DNA of 64,000 bases. It comes from Effrenium voratum (Eukaryota > Sar > Dinophyceae > Suessiales > Symbiodiniaceae). Made by a program: the position numbers and the translations under genes. Every line of letters begins with the position of its first letter. Position 1 is the first letter of the stretch. The notes under the pieces were generated by a model. The model made no database searches. It worked only from the letters and a program-made list of their open reading frames with translations, and was not told where the DNA came from. The stretch is from assembly GCA_963377175.1 (NCBI GenBank), contig CAUJNA010001446.1:1039422-1103421 (forward strand), in the 5' to 3' direction. This document shows, in pieces, positions 20,543 through 29,182 of this stretch.

Positions 20543-21892
20543 ATGAAATATATAGAGATGGAAACATTAGATATTGAAGACCGATTACACGAAGGTAAAT
20601 TAAGGTTTCGCTTGAAGGATGCTGCTTCTTATATTAGAATGAAAGAAAGTAAAAACGTTTATCCTTCATCTGTTTCAACATATACATCAGGTGGTTCATC
20701 ATTAATAAGATGGAATATTACAGGACCACCGAACCAGCGGTTGGATTGTAAAAGTCTTGGAATGGGCTTTACATTGAATAACACTAGGGCATACATTAAG
20801 ACCCATTGAGGCAAACGCCATTTTTAGTCGTATTCGTGTATTGATGGGTGATGTTGTAGTTTGCGACCTTACATCGCTTCCACGTGTTGAGAAGATGCAC
20901 GATGTTTTGAAGTCGTCAGACCAAAAAAGAATAACGACCATAGATTTTTGAGTGTTACAACCACAGATGCAGGAGATATTGAAGATAGAGTTAGGAGGTC
21001 TGTAAGCACGAGCAATATGTTAGGTATTAATCCTAAATCTTTTGTTAATGTATTTTATGACCCCGATTTAAAATGTATTAAAACTGTAGATAATTTCATT
21101 CCAATTTCGTATTGTCCTATTACCGTAGAGATGTATTTATGTAATAATGCGTCAGACCCTATCATTGTTGGTGGTGCTTCCAGTTCTTTTACTGATGCTA
21201 ATACAAGTAAGTTATGGTCTATTACAAAACCGCTTTTCAAAGGAAATGTTTATACCCTTGATGACAGTTTGTATGCAGAATACAGTAAAATACTTGAACA
21301 GGGGTCTCTTCCGATTACATTTGAAACTGAAACAATACAAGAACAGACAGTATCTGAAAATTCTTAAATTTTCACAACAATTGTCAGGAATGTTTCGAAA
21401 CTTAATAAGATATTTATTTCATTTGGTAGCGAAGTTGCCCCAGTTGATTATGATGGTTATGTTGGTTCTTTTGGAGAAATTTATAAATGGTGGAATGCTA
21501 TGTATCATTCACTGGCTCAAAGTACTTCTGTATTGTATGGCGGTTATGATAGTAATTATGATTTGTCAGCCTCTCGTGTACTTGGTAATCAAGTAATCCC
21601 ACACAAGAAGTGCAAGGTGTTAAAGAAGCGTATTTACATCTTATGCATTGCTCTGAAAAACCCATTTTAATTCCTGCAGAAGATTACCAAACACAAAAGT
21701 TTATGTTTGGTTTTAATTTCATGAAATTTGAACATAGTTCCTATACCGGAATGAATTTAGAAAATAATTCTAATATGGTTCTGCGCGTGAAACCAATTGA
21801 TGGGACTACTTTATATACAAGTGCAGTAATGCCGAAAACCCTTTACCTGTTTCCTTGAAATCCGTTCAAATTCTGTAACATTTTATGATTAA
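20543..21892 (+). pseudogene. MCP: Double-jelly-roll major capsid protein, frameshifted
   Basis: About 445 residues in the chain, the normal size for a PLV capsid protein. The N-terminus is MKYIEMETLDIEDRLHEGKL. The first jelly roll includes VYPSSVSTYTSGGSSLIRW and MGFTLNNT, then PIEANAIFSRIRVLMGDVVV. The middle has LWSITKPLFKGNVYTLDDSL. The second roll includes NVSKLNKIFISFGSEVAP, KWWNAMYHS and YQTQKFMFGFNFMKFEH. It ends LEIRSNSVTFYD with TAA at 21890-21892. The order and the closing E-I-R-x-x-x-V-T-x-x-D are typical of Polinton/PLV capsid proteins, which form the trimeric hexons. One-base frameshifts lie near 20785, at the A-run near 20925, and near 21605 and 21845. An in-frame TAA at 21365-21367 lies between VSENS and IFTTIV. 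Confidence 0.9.
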
Positions 21893-21938
21893 ATAAAGAA
21901 TATGATATTATTAATTTTCTATTTAATAATAAAATATT

Positions 21939-24629
21939 ATGAGCAAAAACTTAATGAATATCTTCGATATTACAGCGAATAGAATTAGACAAGTAAAAGA
22001 TGGAGCAGTCAATGATATAGAAGACCTTTACGCGAGTAAATCTGACATTCAATCAGTATTAGATAGTAAAGCAGACCAAGCAGACACCTACACAAAGGAG
22101 CAGATAAATGCTATTTTTTGATATAACTGAGACATATGACAAAGCAGAAATTAATGTATTATCAAATAATATTAGTTCAAATACATTTTTAATAGGTAAT
22201 CTGACAATAACTTCAAATACAAATTTTAATAATCTTTCATCAAATACAAACTTAATAAAGAATTTCAATACTACTATAACATCTAATTTTAATAATATTA
22301 GTTCTAGTTCTAATTCAATGAATACAAATGTTAATAATATTTCTTCAAATACTAATTCAATACATACAAATATTAATAATATTTCATCAAATACACATTT
22401 AATAGATAATTTAAATTCTACTATAACATCTAATTTTAATAATATTAGTTCCAATTCAAATTTAACAAAGGATTAAATAGTACAATAAATTCGCATATTA
22501 TAGCAATATCAGATTTACAGAATGGAGGTTCATTTGATAGCAATTTATATTATAATAAAATAGCAACTAATAATTTATTATCAGAAAAGTTAAATACATC
22601 AGTATTAAATAGTACATTAGTACATAATATAACAACTACTGCAACTTTAAAAATAGCAGAATTTGGAAATTATGATTATAATCATGAATTATGCAATAAT
22701 TATATCGATAGTTATGTTTATGGAAGTTTAACAGGCGCGACAATGTTTTTAAATCAAAGAGGTTTTGGAGATGTAGAAATTAACAATTCTTCATTTTTAG
22801 ATGTTGCAGGTTCAGATGCTCGTTATGTTTTACAATCGGATGGATTAAGTGGATTAATAACAGGAAATACAAATACAAGTAATTCAATAATTACTAGCAA
22901 TAATTAACAGGATGCATCATTAGGACAAAAGTTGGATAAAATAGATACTAACGCTCAAGCAATAGCAGGTGCTATTAATTTTAGCGATAATGCAACTTTA
23001 CACAGTGATTTAAATATGCTGACTACTGGTTCTATAATATGTAATAAATTCAGCACTACACCTTCACCTAATTTAGGATTGCAAATGACTTTTTTCAAAT
23101 GTTTAATAGAGAGTTCAATATTGATAGAAACGGACATATGTGGATGAGTTCAAGTGGTGGTCAATGGGAAACGCAAATCGGAGATGCTAATGTTGGGCGT
23201 GTGTGGGTTAAGGATAGATTTGGTTTCGGTACTGTTGGTGTTAATGGTTATGTTTTAAATTGTGCCGGAAAATCGAGATTTACTGATGCAGTTGATTTTA
23301 TGGGGACTGACAAGGCAGTAAATCTTAACAATGGTTCATATTTGAAATTTAATAATAATGGTTCAATACGAAGATATACTCCTGATGCTATAGAAGGTTT
23401 ATATATGTCTCATAATGATTTCGTTGCTATTAGTGTTGGCGATGTTACAAATGCGTCTAATCAATATGTGATGTGTGATGGATTAGTTAATAAAACTATT
23501 TTTAATAAACCTGTTGATGTGTTACGTAATATTTATACGAATGCTGATGTTAATTGTGATAATGTTAATATTGATACTGATGGTAAATTAACAATTGATA
23601 CAAATTGTGAATTATATAGATATGTTAGTGCTTTTTCATCTTTTGATATGAGAAATACTGACGCTAATTCTTCAATTAGATTTATTTGTGGAGACCCCGC
23701 CGTTCAATCTAACATAGTTGGAGCAGTTAATATTACTACCGGATGGACTTTTAATACTGCTACTGCTGATTTTATGGGTAACTTATTTTCTGATGATATT
23801 TATGTTAAAACTAATGGAGCATTAAGAAGCAATCATATAGCACCTAACGGAGGAACATTGGTAACTGTCGATACTAATTTAGCGATTCAAAATGCTTATC
23901 TAGCTACCAATAGCATTCAATCATTTGATTTAACAACAGTTTCATTTTTGAACAATAATTCAATGACTACTGGAACAGATATTAAAATGGGAACAAGTGA
24001 AATATCAACTTATTACGATGGGATTATTTTTTCTACAATTGATGTAATATTCAGAACATGAAACACAGCGTTTAGAGTTTCAGATAGCTCAAGTACACCT
24101 TCAGTCTTATTATCTATTGATAAGACATTTGGAACAACAGTAAATACTGAAAGTTTTACAAATAATGCGCCATCAACTTTTAATGAAAATATAACGGTTG
24201 CAGGAACGAAGAAATTGCTATGTAATTTAATTGAACCAGCAACAGGGACAAATATAGATTTAACAGCAACTAGCGTTAGTATAAATGGAAGTTTAATAGA
24301 CAATTCTTCTGCGTTGTTGAAGTATGATGTAGATTTAATAAAGTCAAACTGTATCAATATTATTAAAAAGTTTAAACCAAAGAAAATTAAAAGAAAAGAT
24401 AGAAACGATAATGGAGCGATTCATTTAGGATGGATAGGCGAAGATGTGCAAAAAGCATTACCAAAAAGATGTAAGCAATGTAGTTTCTACAAGTCGTGAA
24501 TTTTTAGGAATTGATTATACGAAAGTGCCGTGTCTAGTACATAAAGCATTACTGGAAGCAATTGATAAAATTGAAAAGTTGGAAAAAGAAGTTGAAAATT
24601 TAAAATCTAAATTATACATATATATATAA
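21939..24629 (+). pseudogene. Fibre protein with S74-type C-terminal chaperone
   Basis: About 890 residues over several frames. The N-terminus (MSKNLMNIFDITANRIRQVK) resembles virion-anchoring starts. Residues about 60-180 are a repetitive stalk built of NNISSNT and ITSNFNN units, then an open stretch from 22472. The distal region (23099-24061) is Gly/Asn/Thr-rich beta structure (GHMWMSSSGGQWETQIG). The C-terminus has GAIHLGWIGEDVQKALPK, EFLGIDYTKVPCLVHKALLE and a closing coiled coil, the signature of the endosialidase-type intramolecular chaperone (Peptidase S74). Such domains trimerise fibres and are then usually cleaved. It probably binds the host cell. Frameshifts are near 22110, 22470, 23095 and 24465; in-frame stops are TAA 22905-22907 and TGA 24059-24061. 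Confidence 0.8.
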
Positions 24630-24841
24630 TGGGTAATTCAATTAGTAATGTTGAAACTACAAGTATTGATAAAATCAATGATATTGATGTAGAACAATTA
24701 GATCTCAGTAATATTGACAAATTACAGCTGAAAGCAATTAAGCAAATGAGTGAAAGATTAGAAAAACTGGAGAAAATAAAATGTGACAAATTAATATATA
24801 AATTACCAGCGTTGAATTTATGTAGTTATAGTTTATTCTGA
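24629..24841 (+). CDS. Small helical protein, possible N-myristoylation
   Basis: An intact 70-residue protein whose ATG overlaps the fibre stop by one base (TAATG). It begins MGNSISNVETTS, which fits the M-G-x-x-x-S/T pattern for N-myristoylation. It continues as a charged coiled coil (LKAIKQMSERLEKLEKIKCD) with a hydrophobic end, LCSYSLF, and stops with TGA. It may be a membrane-associated virion protein; this is inferred from the N-terminus only. Confidence 0.5.
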   Translation: MGNSISNVETTSIDKINDIDVEQLDLSNIDKLQLKAIKQMSERLEKLEKIKCDKLIYKLPALNLCSYSLF

Positions 24842-24874
24842 ATTAATAATATTAAGATATTTGAATATTATTAA

Positions 24875-25563
24875 TTATTGTTCTGGGGTTTCTTCTGGTT
24901 GTGATGATTTTAGGTAATCTTGATGTTTGACTGTTCTTAGATGTCATGCTTTATTATTAATAGAAAAACACCCTCCACAGTCACATTCAATGTTTCTTAC
25001 TCTAAAACATGCTTCACCTGTTTCCAAGTATTTTATGTGACCTTGGCTTTTTAAGTGATTGTGCTTACTTTGCGTTGTGTAAGAAACCCCACATTCACAA
25101 TTAAGCACTTGCTTTCTAAATTCTCTAACATGTTCTTCACTGTTGTAATACCATTTCATTGTTCTTTTATTTTCAATATCTTTATTATTGATATGATATA
25201 TTCTCTTACTTTCTTTTAGTTGTTCTTCGTTATCTTTTCTATATTCTTTGGGTGTTCTTCCAGCAATCCGTTTATTTACACACTCAGTTGATTTAATGTA
25301 CTCTCCTTCTCTTCTTTCCAGTTCGCATTTAGAAGAACAAGGGTAATTTTCTATAAGTTCTATCTTACAGTTTTCAACCCCAGTCTCGTCAAATATATCA
25401 AAACATTTTGGGAAATTTCAACCCTTTTTTTATAATCCTTATAATGATTTCTATGTTTCGCCATTCTGTTACTCAATGGTTCAATCGTACTACCAATATA
25501 ACATTTGTTATATCCTATATCAACAACTTTATAAATTTTACCTTTTTGATATTTGTTATCCAT
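24875..25563 (-). pseudogene. Second GIY-YIG nuclease with zinc modules
   Basis: About 229 residues. The N-terminus is MDNKYQKGKIYKVVDIGYNK with CYIGSTIEPLSNRMAKHRNH, a complete GIY-YIG pair. After a frameshift near 25410 it continues with NCKIELIENYPCSSKCELER, ECVNKRIAGRTPKEYRKDN and two zinc modules, NCECGVSY ... HLKSQGH and ECDCGGCF ... HLRTVKH. A TGA at 24944-24946 lies inside the second module without loss of frame. The IAGRT block and module type are shared with the gene at 10920-11411, so the two are paralogues. It is convergent with the small gene ending at 24841. Motif A lies upstream at 25591-25602. Confidence 0.75.
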
Positions 25564-25590
25564 ATTTCACCTAATATCACTTCTTATCAC

Positions 25591-25602
25591 TATTTCTTTA
25601 AA
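25591..25602 (-). promoter_or_regulatory. Motif A before the second GIY-YIG gene
   Basis: TTTAAAGAAATA on the minus strand, 28 bp upstream of the ATG at 25563 and adjacent to the end of the ATPase gene. Confidence 0.5.
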
Positions 25603-25604
25603 TA

Positions 25605-26375
25605 TTATTTGTCAGATATTCTTAAATATTGTGTAAAGTGTTTAAGAAACATACGGTTAGTGTCTTTTTGGAGAGGGTCGATATACAAAAAACTATGTGG
25701 TTCGTCAGTAGCAGTTTCATATAAATCATAAATCATTTTCTTGCTTTCTTGTAAGTTGTTTCTTCTAACAATTGCTGATAGTTCATCTTGTAGCAACTCA
25801 ATTTCTTTAAAGTTTCTCACTTTATAAAAGAACACATGTGTAGCATTTACTCTAATTAATGGTGGTAGTGTATTAAATTTCTGAATACTTGTTATGACTG
25901 ATATACCATTATGGTGTCCTCTTACATACAATGAGTTTAACAGTTTGTTATGTCTCGCCACCTTAGGGTCATCACTTATATCATCCAAAATAACCAATAT
26001 GGAAAGCAATTTTCTTAACTTGTTTCTTTTACTATATTCTGTTATTTTGTGTTGTGTCTCTACCAATTGTTCTAAATCTTCTGCCTTAAACTCTTCAAAT
26101 AAGTAAGGTTCTTTTTCATTATCTATCTTCATTTCTTCTTTTATAAATTCTTTAACGGGCAACCACACACTATCAACATTGATTGAAGGAGACCAAATAT
26201 ATATTCTTTCAAAACAGTTTTTGTGTATATCAAGTATCATATTAATCAATAAAACTGTTTTACCGCTTCCTGACGGTCCAGTTATGATACTTCTGAATGC
26301 CAATTTAGGGACGACCTCGTGCTTGCTTTGCTTAAAGTCATATTTGATTTCATCAATTGGTTTTACATCAGGCAT
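25605..26375 (-). CDS. A32-type (FtsK-HerA) DNA-packaging ATPase
   Basis: A 256-residue protein from MPDVKPIDEIKYDFKQ (ATG 26373-26375; the frame is open further upstream but not viral-looking). Walker A is ITGPSGSGKTVLLINMI and Walker B LLSILVILDDISDD. A conserved region follows, LYVRGHHNGISVITSIQKF, containing the sensor-type Gln. This is the packaging motor that pumps viral DNA into capsids in PLVs, virophages and large DNA viruses. It is one of the few large genes of the element that is intact. Confidence 0.9.
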   Translation of the reverse strand: MPDVKPIDEIKYDFKQSKHEVVPKLAFRSIITGPSGSGKTVLLINMILDIHKNCFERIYIWSPSINVDSVWLPVKEFIKEEMKIDNEKEPYLFEEFKAEDLEQLVETQHKITEYSKRNKLRKLLSILVILDDISDDPKVARHNKLLNSLYVRGHHNGISVITSIQKFNTLPPLIRVNATHVFFYKVRNFKEIELLQDELSAIVRRNNLQESKKMIYDLYETATDEPHSFLYIDPLQKDTNRMFLKHFTQYLRISDK

Positions 26376-26649
26376 AATAAAAATAATGTTAAAGATAAAT
26401 AGAAAATAATTTATATTGATTATTGAATGGAACATCTTTTCAAGATACGATTCAGGGGGTGCATCTTGGAATGGAACAGGCATTCCATTTCTTCAATCAA
26501 TGGGCATTGGGGAGAATTTGTTTGATGCCCAGTTTTATGTGTACAGTGAAGACCCCAATCCCGAGGAAAAGAACGATGGCGAACCCCGAGTATTCTAAAA
26601 TGCATGAAATAATAAGATTAATTGTAAATAATTTATCTTCTTATTTAAT
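26376..26649. other. Spacer with a GC-richer patch
   Basis: About 26425-26600 is noticeably GC-richer than the viral DNA on both sides. It contains a short palindrome, GGAATGgaacaggCATTCC (about 26470-26490). Short open frames on both strands show no family resemblance. It may be a small host-derived insertion or an unrecognised conserved gene remnant. Confidence 0.35.
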
Positions 26650-26769
26650 ATGAATAAAAGTTATTCAGATTATATTAATATGATAGATGAAGTAGAGAAT
26701 ATAGAACAAGTAATAATAACTGATAATAAAATTAAAAAAATGCTGTTCTTATTCATTAGAATTAATTAA
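26650..26769 (+). CDS. Small 39-residue peptide, doubtful
   Basis: Reads MNKSYSDYINMIDEVENIEQ to LFIRIN. The composition matches other viral genes (acidic, Asn/Ile-rich), but it is short and could be a frameshifted remnant. No motif is seen. Confidence 0.3.
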   Translation: MNKSYSDYINMIDEVENIEQVIITDNKIKKMLFLFIRIN

Positions 26770-26816
26770 GTTAGGAATTCAATATATCAAAAATAAAAAT
26801 GTAAATATTAATATAA

Positions 26817-27179
26817 ATGGGAAGAAAGAAAAACAAAAATAAGACAGAGACTACAGTTTCTTCAACAGATGAAGATAGCGGAGAAATTGTTAAAGAAACA
26901 GCAGTGATTGAGGTTGCTTGTCCTATGTGCAAAAAGATGTTAGAACTAAAAAATGAATTAGAAATACAAAAGAAAGGAAATTGTAAATGTTCATGTATTC
27001 CAACAAGTTTCAAAATTAGAAAAAATGATAAGAAAATGAATATGGATAAAACTAAAGACAGTATCAACTTAGAAACTGATGTCCAAAATATAACTTTTAA
27101 ATTTGGTAGGCAAGCAACACCATCCGACAATAATGAAAACGAAACAACAGAAACTGTTAAACAAATGATGAAAAGTTAG
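26817..27179 (+). CDS. Cysteine-containing protein, unknown
   Basis: An intact 120-residue protein starting MGRKKNKNKTETTVSSTDED. It has a single zinc-type cluster, CPMCKKMLELKNELEIQ followed by CKCSC (residues about 38-61), in a charged, probably disordered background. It may be DNA-binding. No family is recognised. Confidence 0.55.
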   Translation: MGRKKNKNKTETTVSSTDEDSGEIVKETAVIEVACPMCKKMLELKNELEIQKKGNCKCSCIPTSFKIRKNDKKMNMDKTKDSINLETDVQNITFKFGRQATPSDNNENETTETVKQMMKS

Positions 27180-27207
27180 TATTTAAAGAGTAGATTTTAC
27201 ACAATTG

Positions 27208-27223
27208 CACTTTAAAAATATAT
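27208..27223 (+). promoter_or_regulatory. Motif B, second copy
   Basis: CACTTTAAAAATATAT, 39 bp upstream of the ATG at 27263; nearly the same as the motif 36 bp before the capsid gene. Confidence 0.45.
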
Positions 27224-27262
27224 AAATAACTAAATAAATGTTTGAATATTTATATAATCGTA

Positions 27263-27594
27263 ATGCCAACTATGAATGGAGAAGACCAAAGAATTACAAC
27301 TTTCGACAATGAAGAAATTAACGACATATTCAATGGTGATGTAAACTTTGCTAAACAATTGAGCGAAAATACTTTTATTGGTTTGATGCTAAATTCAATG
27401 ATAAATATTTTATGAAAGGTATAACTAAACCGGATAAATTTGATAAAATGTTGAAGTTTTGAGAAATTACAGGTGGAGATGAAGGTTTAATAAAAATGAA
27501 AAATAACATTGATGAAAGACTCTCAGAATATGATTTATTTACATACATAACATTATATTATTCAGGTAAATTGTATAATAAAACGCATAAATGA
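27263..27594 (+). pseudogene. Unknown PLV protein, frameshift and in-frame stop
   Basis: Starts MPTMNGEDQRITTFDNEEIN and shifts frame near 27370. It continues KYFYWFDAKFNDKYFMKGIT, passes a TGA at 27460-27462 and ends ...YNKTHK at TGA 27592-27594, about 110 residues. The end is set here because AT-rich promoter-like DNA and a new ATG at 27622 follow. It carries the same upstream motif as the capsid gene, so it may be expressed with it. No family is recognised. Confidence 0.45.
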
Positions 27595-27621
27595 ATAATA
27601 TATAAATATTTATGTATAGAA

Positions 27622-27915
27622 ATGTCAGAAAATGGTGATTCTACAATTAACGATTTAATGAAAGATTATAATTATTAGTAAGAATATTAAAACATTAGCT
27701 GAACTTATTAAGAATATTGATGAAAAATAAACCAACCTAAAAGCAATAACGAAGATAAGGAGAAGATGGATAAAATGATTGAAAAAAAATCAATCGGACG
27801 TCCTGCAGGTTCGTTTGAAGATAAGCAGAAACAATATATGGATATGCTTAACAAAAGCAAGATCAAATGCCCAAAACCAGAAACTATTGAACAGGGTAAA
27901 TATGAAACATTATAA
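27622..27915 (+). pseudogene. Small charged protein, frameshifted
   Basis: From MSENGDSTINDLMKDYN, through shifts near 27675 and 27728, to KKSIGRPAGSFEDKQKQY and a TAA at 27913-27915, about 97 residues. KSIGRPAGS is an AT-hook-like G-R-P element. Role unknown; possibly DNA-binding. Confidence 0.4.
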
Positions 27916-27941
27916 TAAATTCCTAAATCATTCTAATAATA

Positions 27942-28543
27942 TGAATTATTAGAATTACTTTCAGGCACAGGCAGTGTTGGACTTATTGCAAAGTCGCTCG
28001 GTTTTAATGTAATATCGTTGGATCTAAAAATGCTGATATTAATTGTGATATACTTGAATGGGATTATAAACAATTTTGACAGAAACCATTTTGATTTTAT
28101 TTGAAGCAGTCCTCCATGCACCGAATACAGCAGAGCAAAAACAACAGGAATAAGAAACATTGAATATGCTAATAGTGTTGTATTAAAAACATTAGAATTT
28201 TGGATGGCCGTATTTTGTTATTGAAAATCCACAGACTGGATTATTGAAGAGTCAGTCTTTTATGAATGCGTTAAGGTTTAATGACATTGACTATTGTAAA
28301 TATTGTTTAAATTACAGGAAGCGCACCAGGTTGTGGAGCAACCTTGATAGATGGAAACCCCAAAGTTTATGTAATAAAGATTGTGGTAAAGTGGTTAATA
28401 ACAAACATATTGAAACTGCACAACGGATGCCATCTGGTCATAAGGAAAATTGGGGCGAGAATTATGTAAAGCATAAGCAAGAAGATTTATGCAAAATACC
28501 TGCTGACTTGATTTGCGAAATCTTGGTGAGTTTGGTGGATTGA
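27942..28543 (+). pseudogene. DNA cytosine-5 methyltransferase (Dcm-like), broken
   Basis: About 200 residues in several frames. Motif I is LELLSGTGSVGLIAKSLGFN (binds S-adenosylmethionine). Motif IV is SSPPCTEYSRAKTTG, whose Cys is the catalytic nucleophile. Motif VI is FVIENPQTGLLKS, and the C-terminal part includes CKYCLNYRKRTRLWSN. It would methylate cytosine in viral or host DNA. A TGA at 28102-28104 stands just before SSPPC, where this family often has Trp. Frameshifts lie near 28035, 28075 and 28205, so the product is lost as read. It has no obvious separate target-recognition domain, like small phage-type enzymes. Confidence 0.8.
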
Positions 28544-28554
28544 GGAAAACGAGT

Positions 28555-28765
28555 TTGGGGTTGTGGTTGGTTTCCTGAAACAGTGGTGGTTGGTTTCCTG
28601 AAACAGTGGTGGTTGGTTTCGCTTAACACTGGTTGGTTGCCCTTGAAAACTGATGGTTTTGAGTGCTTTTTGAACGACACAAAGGACATGAGACAGCGAC
28701 TTCTGGTTGCGCGAAACCGTGGGTTCTGGTTGCGCGAAACCGTGGGTTCTGGTTGCGCCCCCAAT
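28555..28765. repeat. 23-bp tandem repeats beside the right TIR
   Basis: Units of tggttggtttcctgaaacag type (28561-28640, about three copies), then ctggttgcgcgaaaccgtgg units (about 28705-28760, two full and one partial). The two sets are diverged versions of one 23-bp unit (TGGTT ... GAAAC ... GTGG). They are GC-rich against the viral background. No equivalent is seen beside the left TIR. Confidence 0.75.
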
Positions 28766-28880
28766 TACAAGTCAGCGTCTGCATTGGATGCGCATGAGTA
28801 TTGTGTAATTATTCGTTGTATGGTCGGTTGTTTGGTTTTTTGTGTGGTTTGTTGTTTGGTGGTTTTGTTTCTATGAGGGT

Positions 28881-28894
28881 CTTACCCAGACCTC
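28881..28894 (+). repeat. Subterminal inverted box, right
   Basis: CTTACCCAGACCTC, the mirror of the box at 9210-9223 and inverse of the terminal GAGGTCTGGGCAAG at 29300-29313 with one mismatch. Confidence 0.5.
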
Positions 28895-28952
28895 GTTATG
28901 GATTATGTCTAAAACCATTTAAAGGGTAGTGGGGTATTGTATATTAGAGGTT

Positions 28953-29182
28953 ATGGATAAGAAATATTGCTCGGATTGTCGGAGTTACCGGAATGTGGAT
29001 TGTTTCACAGGAAATTATATAAGAATTGTGAAAGATGCCGTGAGAAGGTACAAAGGAAGAGCAAGGTTAATTTTCATTGTGATGTGTGTGATTGTGATAT
29101 TAGGAAAATGGGTAAAGCGAGACACGAAATAACTTACAGGCACGAGGAAAATTTAAGAAAGAATGAGGTTAAGGATAATTGA
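28953..29182 (+). pseudogene. Shortened zinc-cluster gene in the right TIR
   Basis: Begins MDKKYCSDCRSYRNVDCF, shifts frame near 29020 and continues with KNCERCREKVQRKS and HCDVCDCDIRKMGKARHEI to TGA 29180-29182. Compared with the left-TIR gene (8732-9151) it keeps the first and last cysteine clusters and lacks the middle one. The stop here is TGA where the left copy has TAA. It is a paralogue by TIR duplication, decayed or rebuilt. Confidence 0.65.

Noticed and set aside
27592..27621. Reading the TGA at 27592 as a further internal stop of one long gene
   Set aside because: AT-rich promoter-like DNA and a good ATG at 27622 follow, so a true gene end is more likely.
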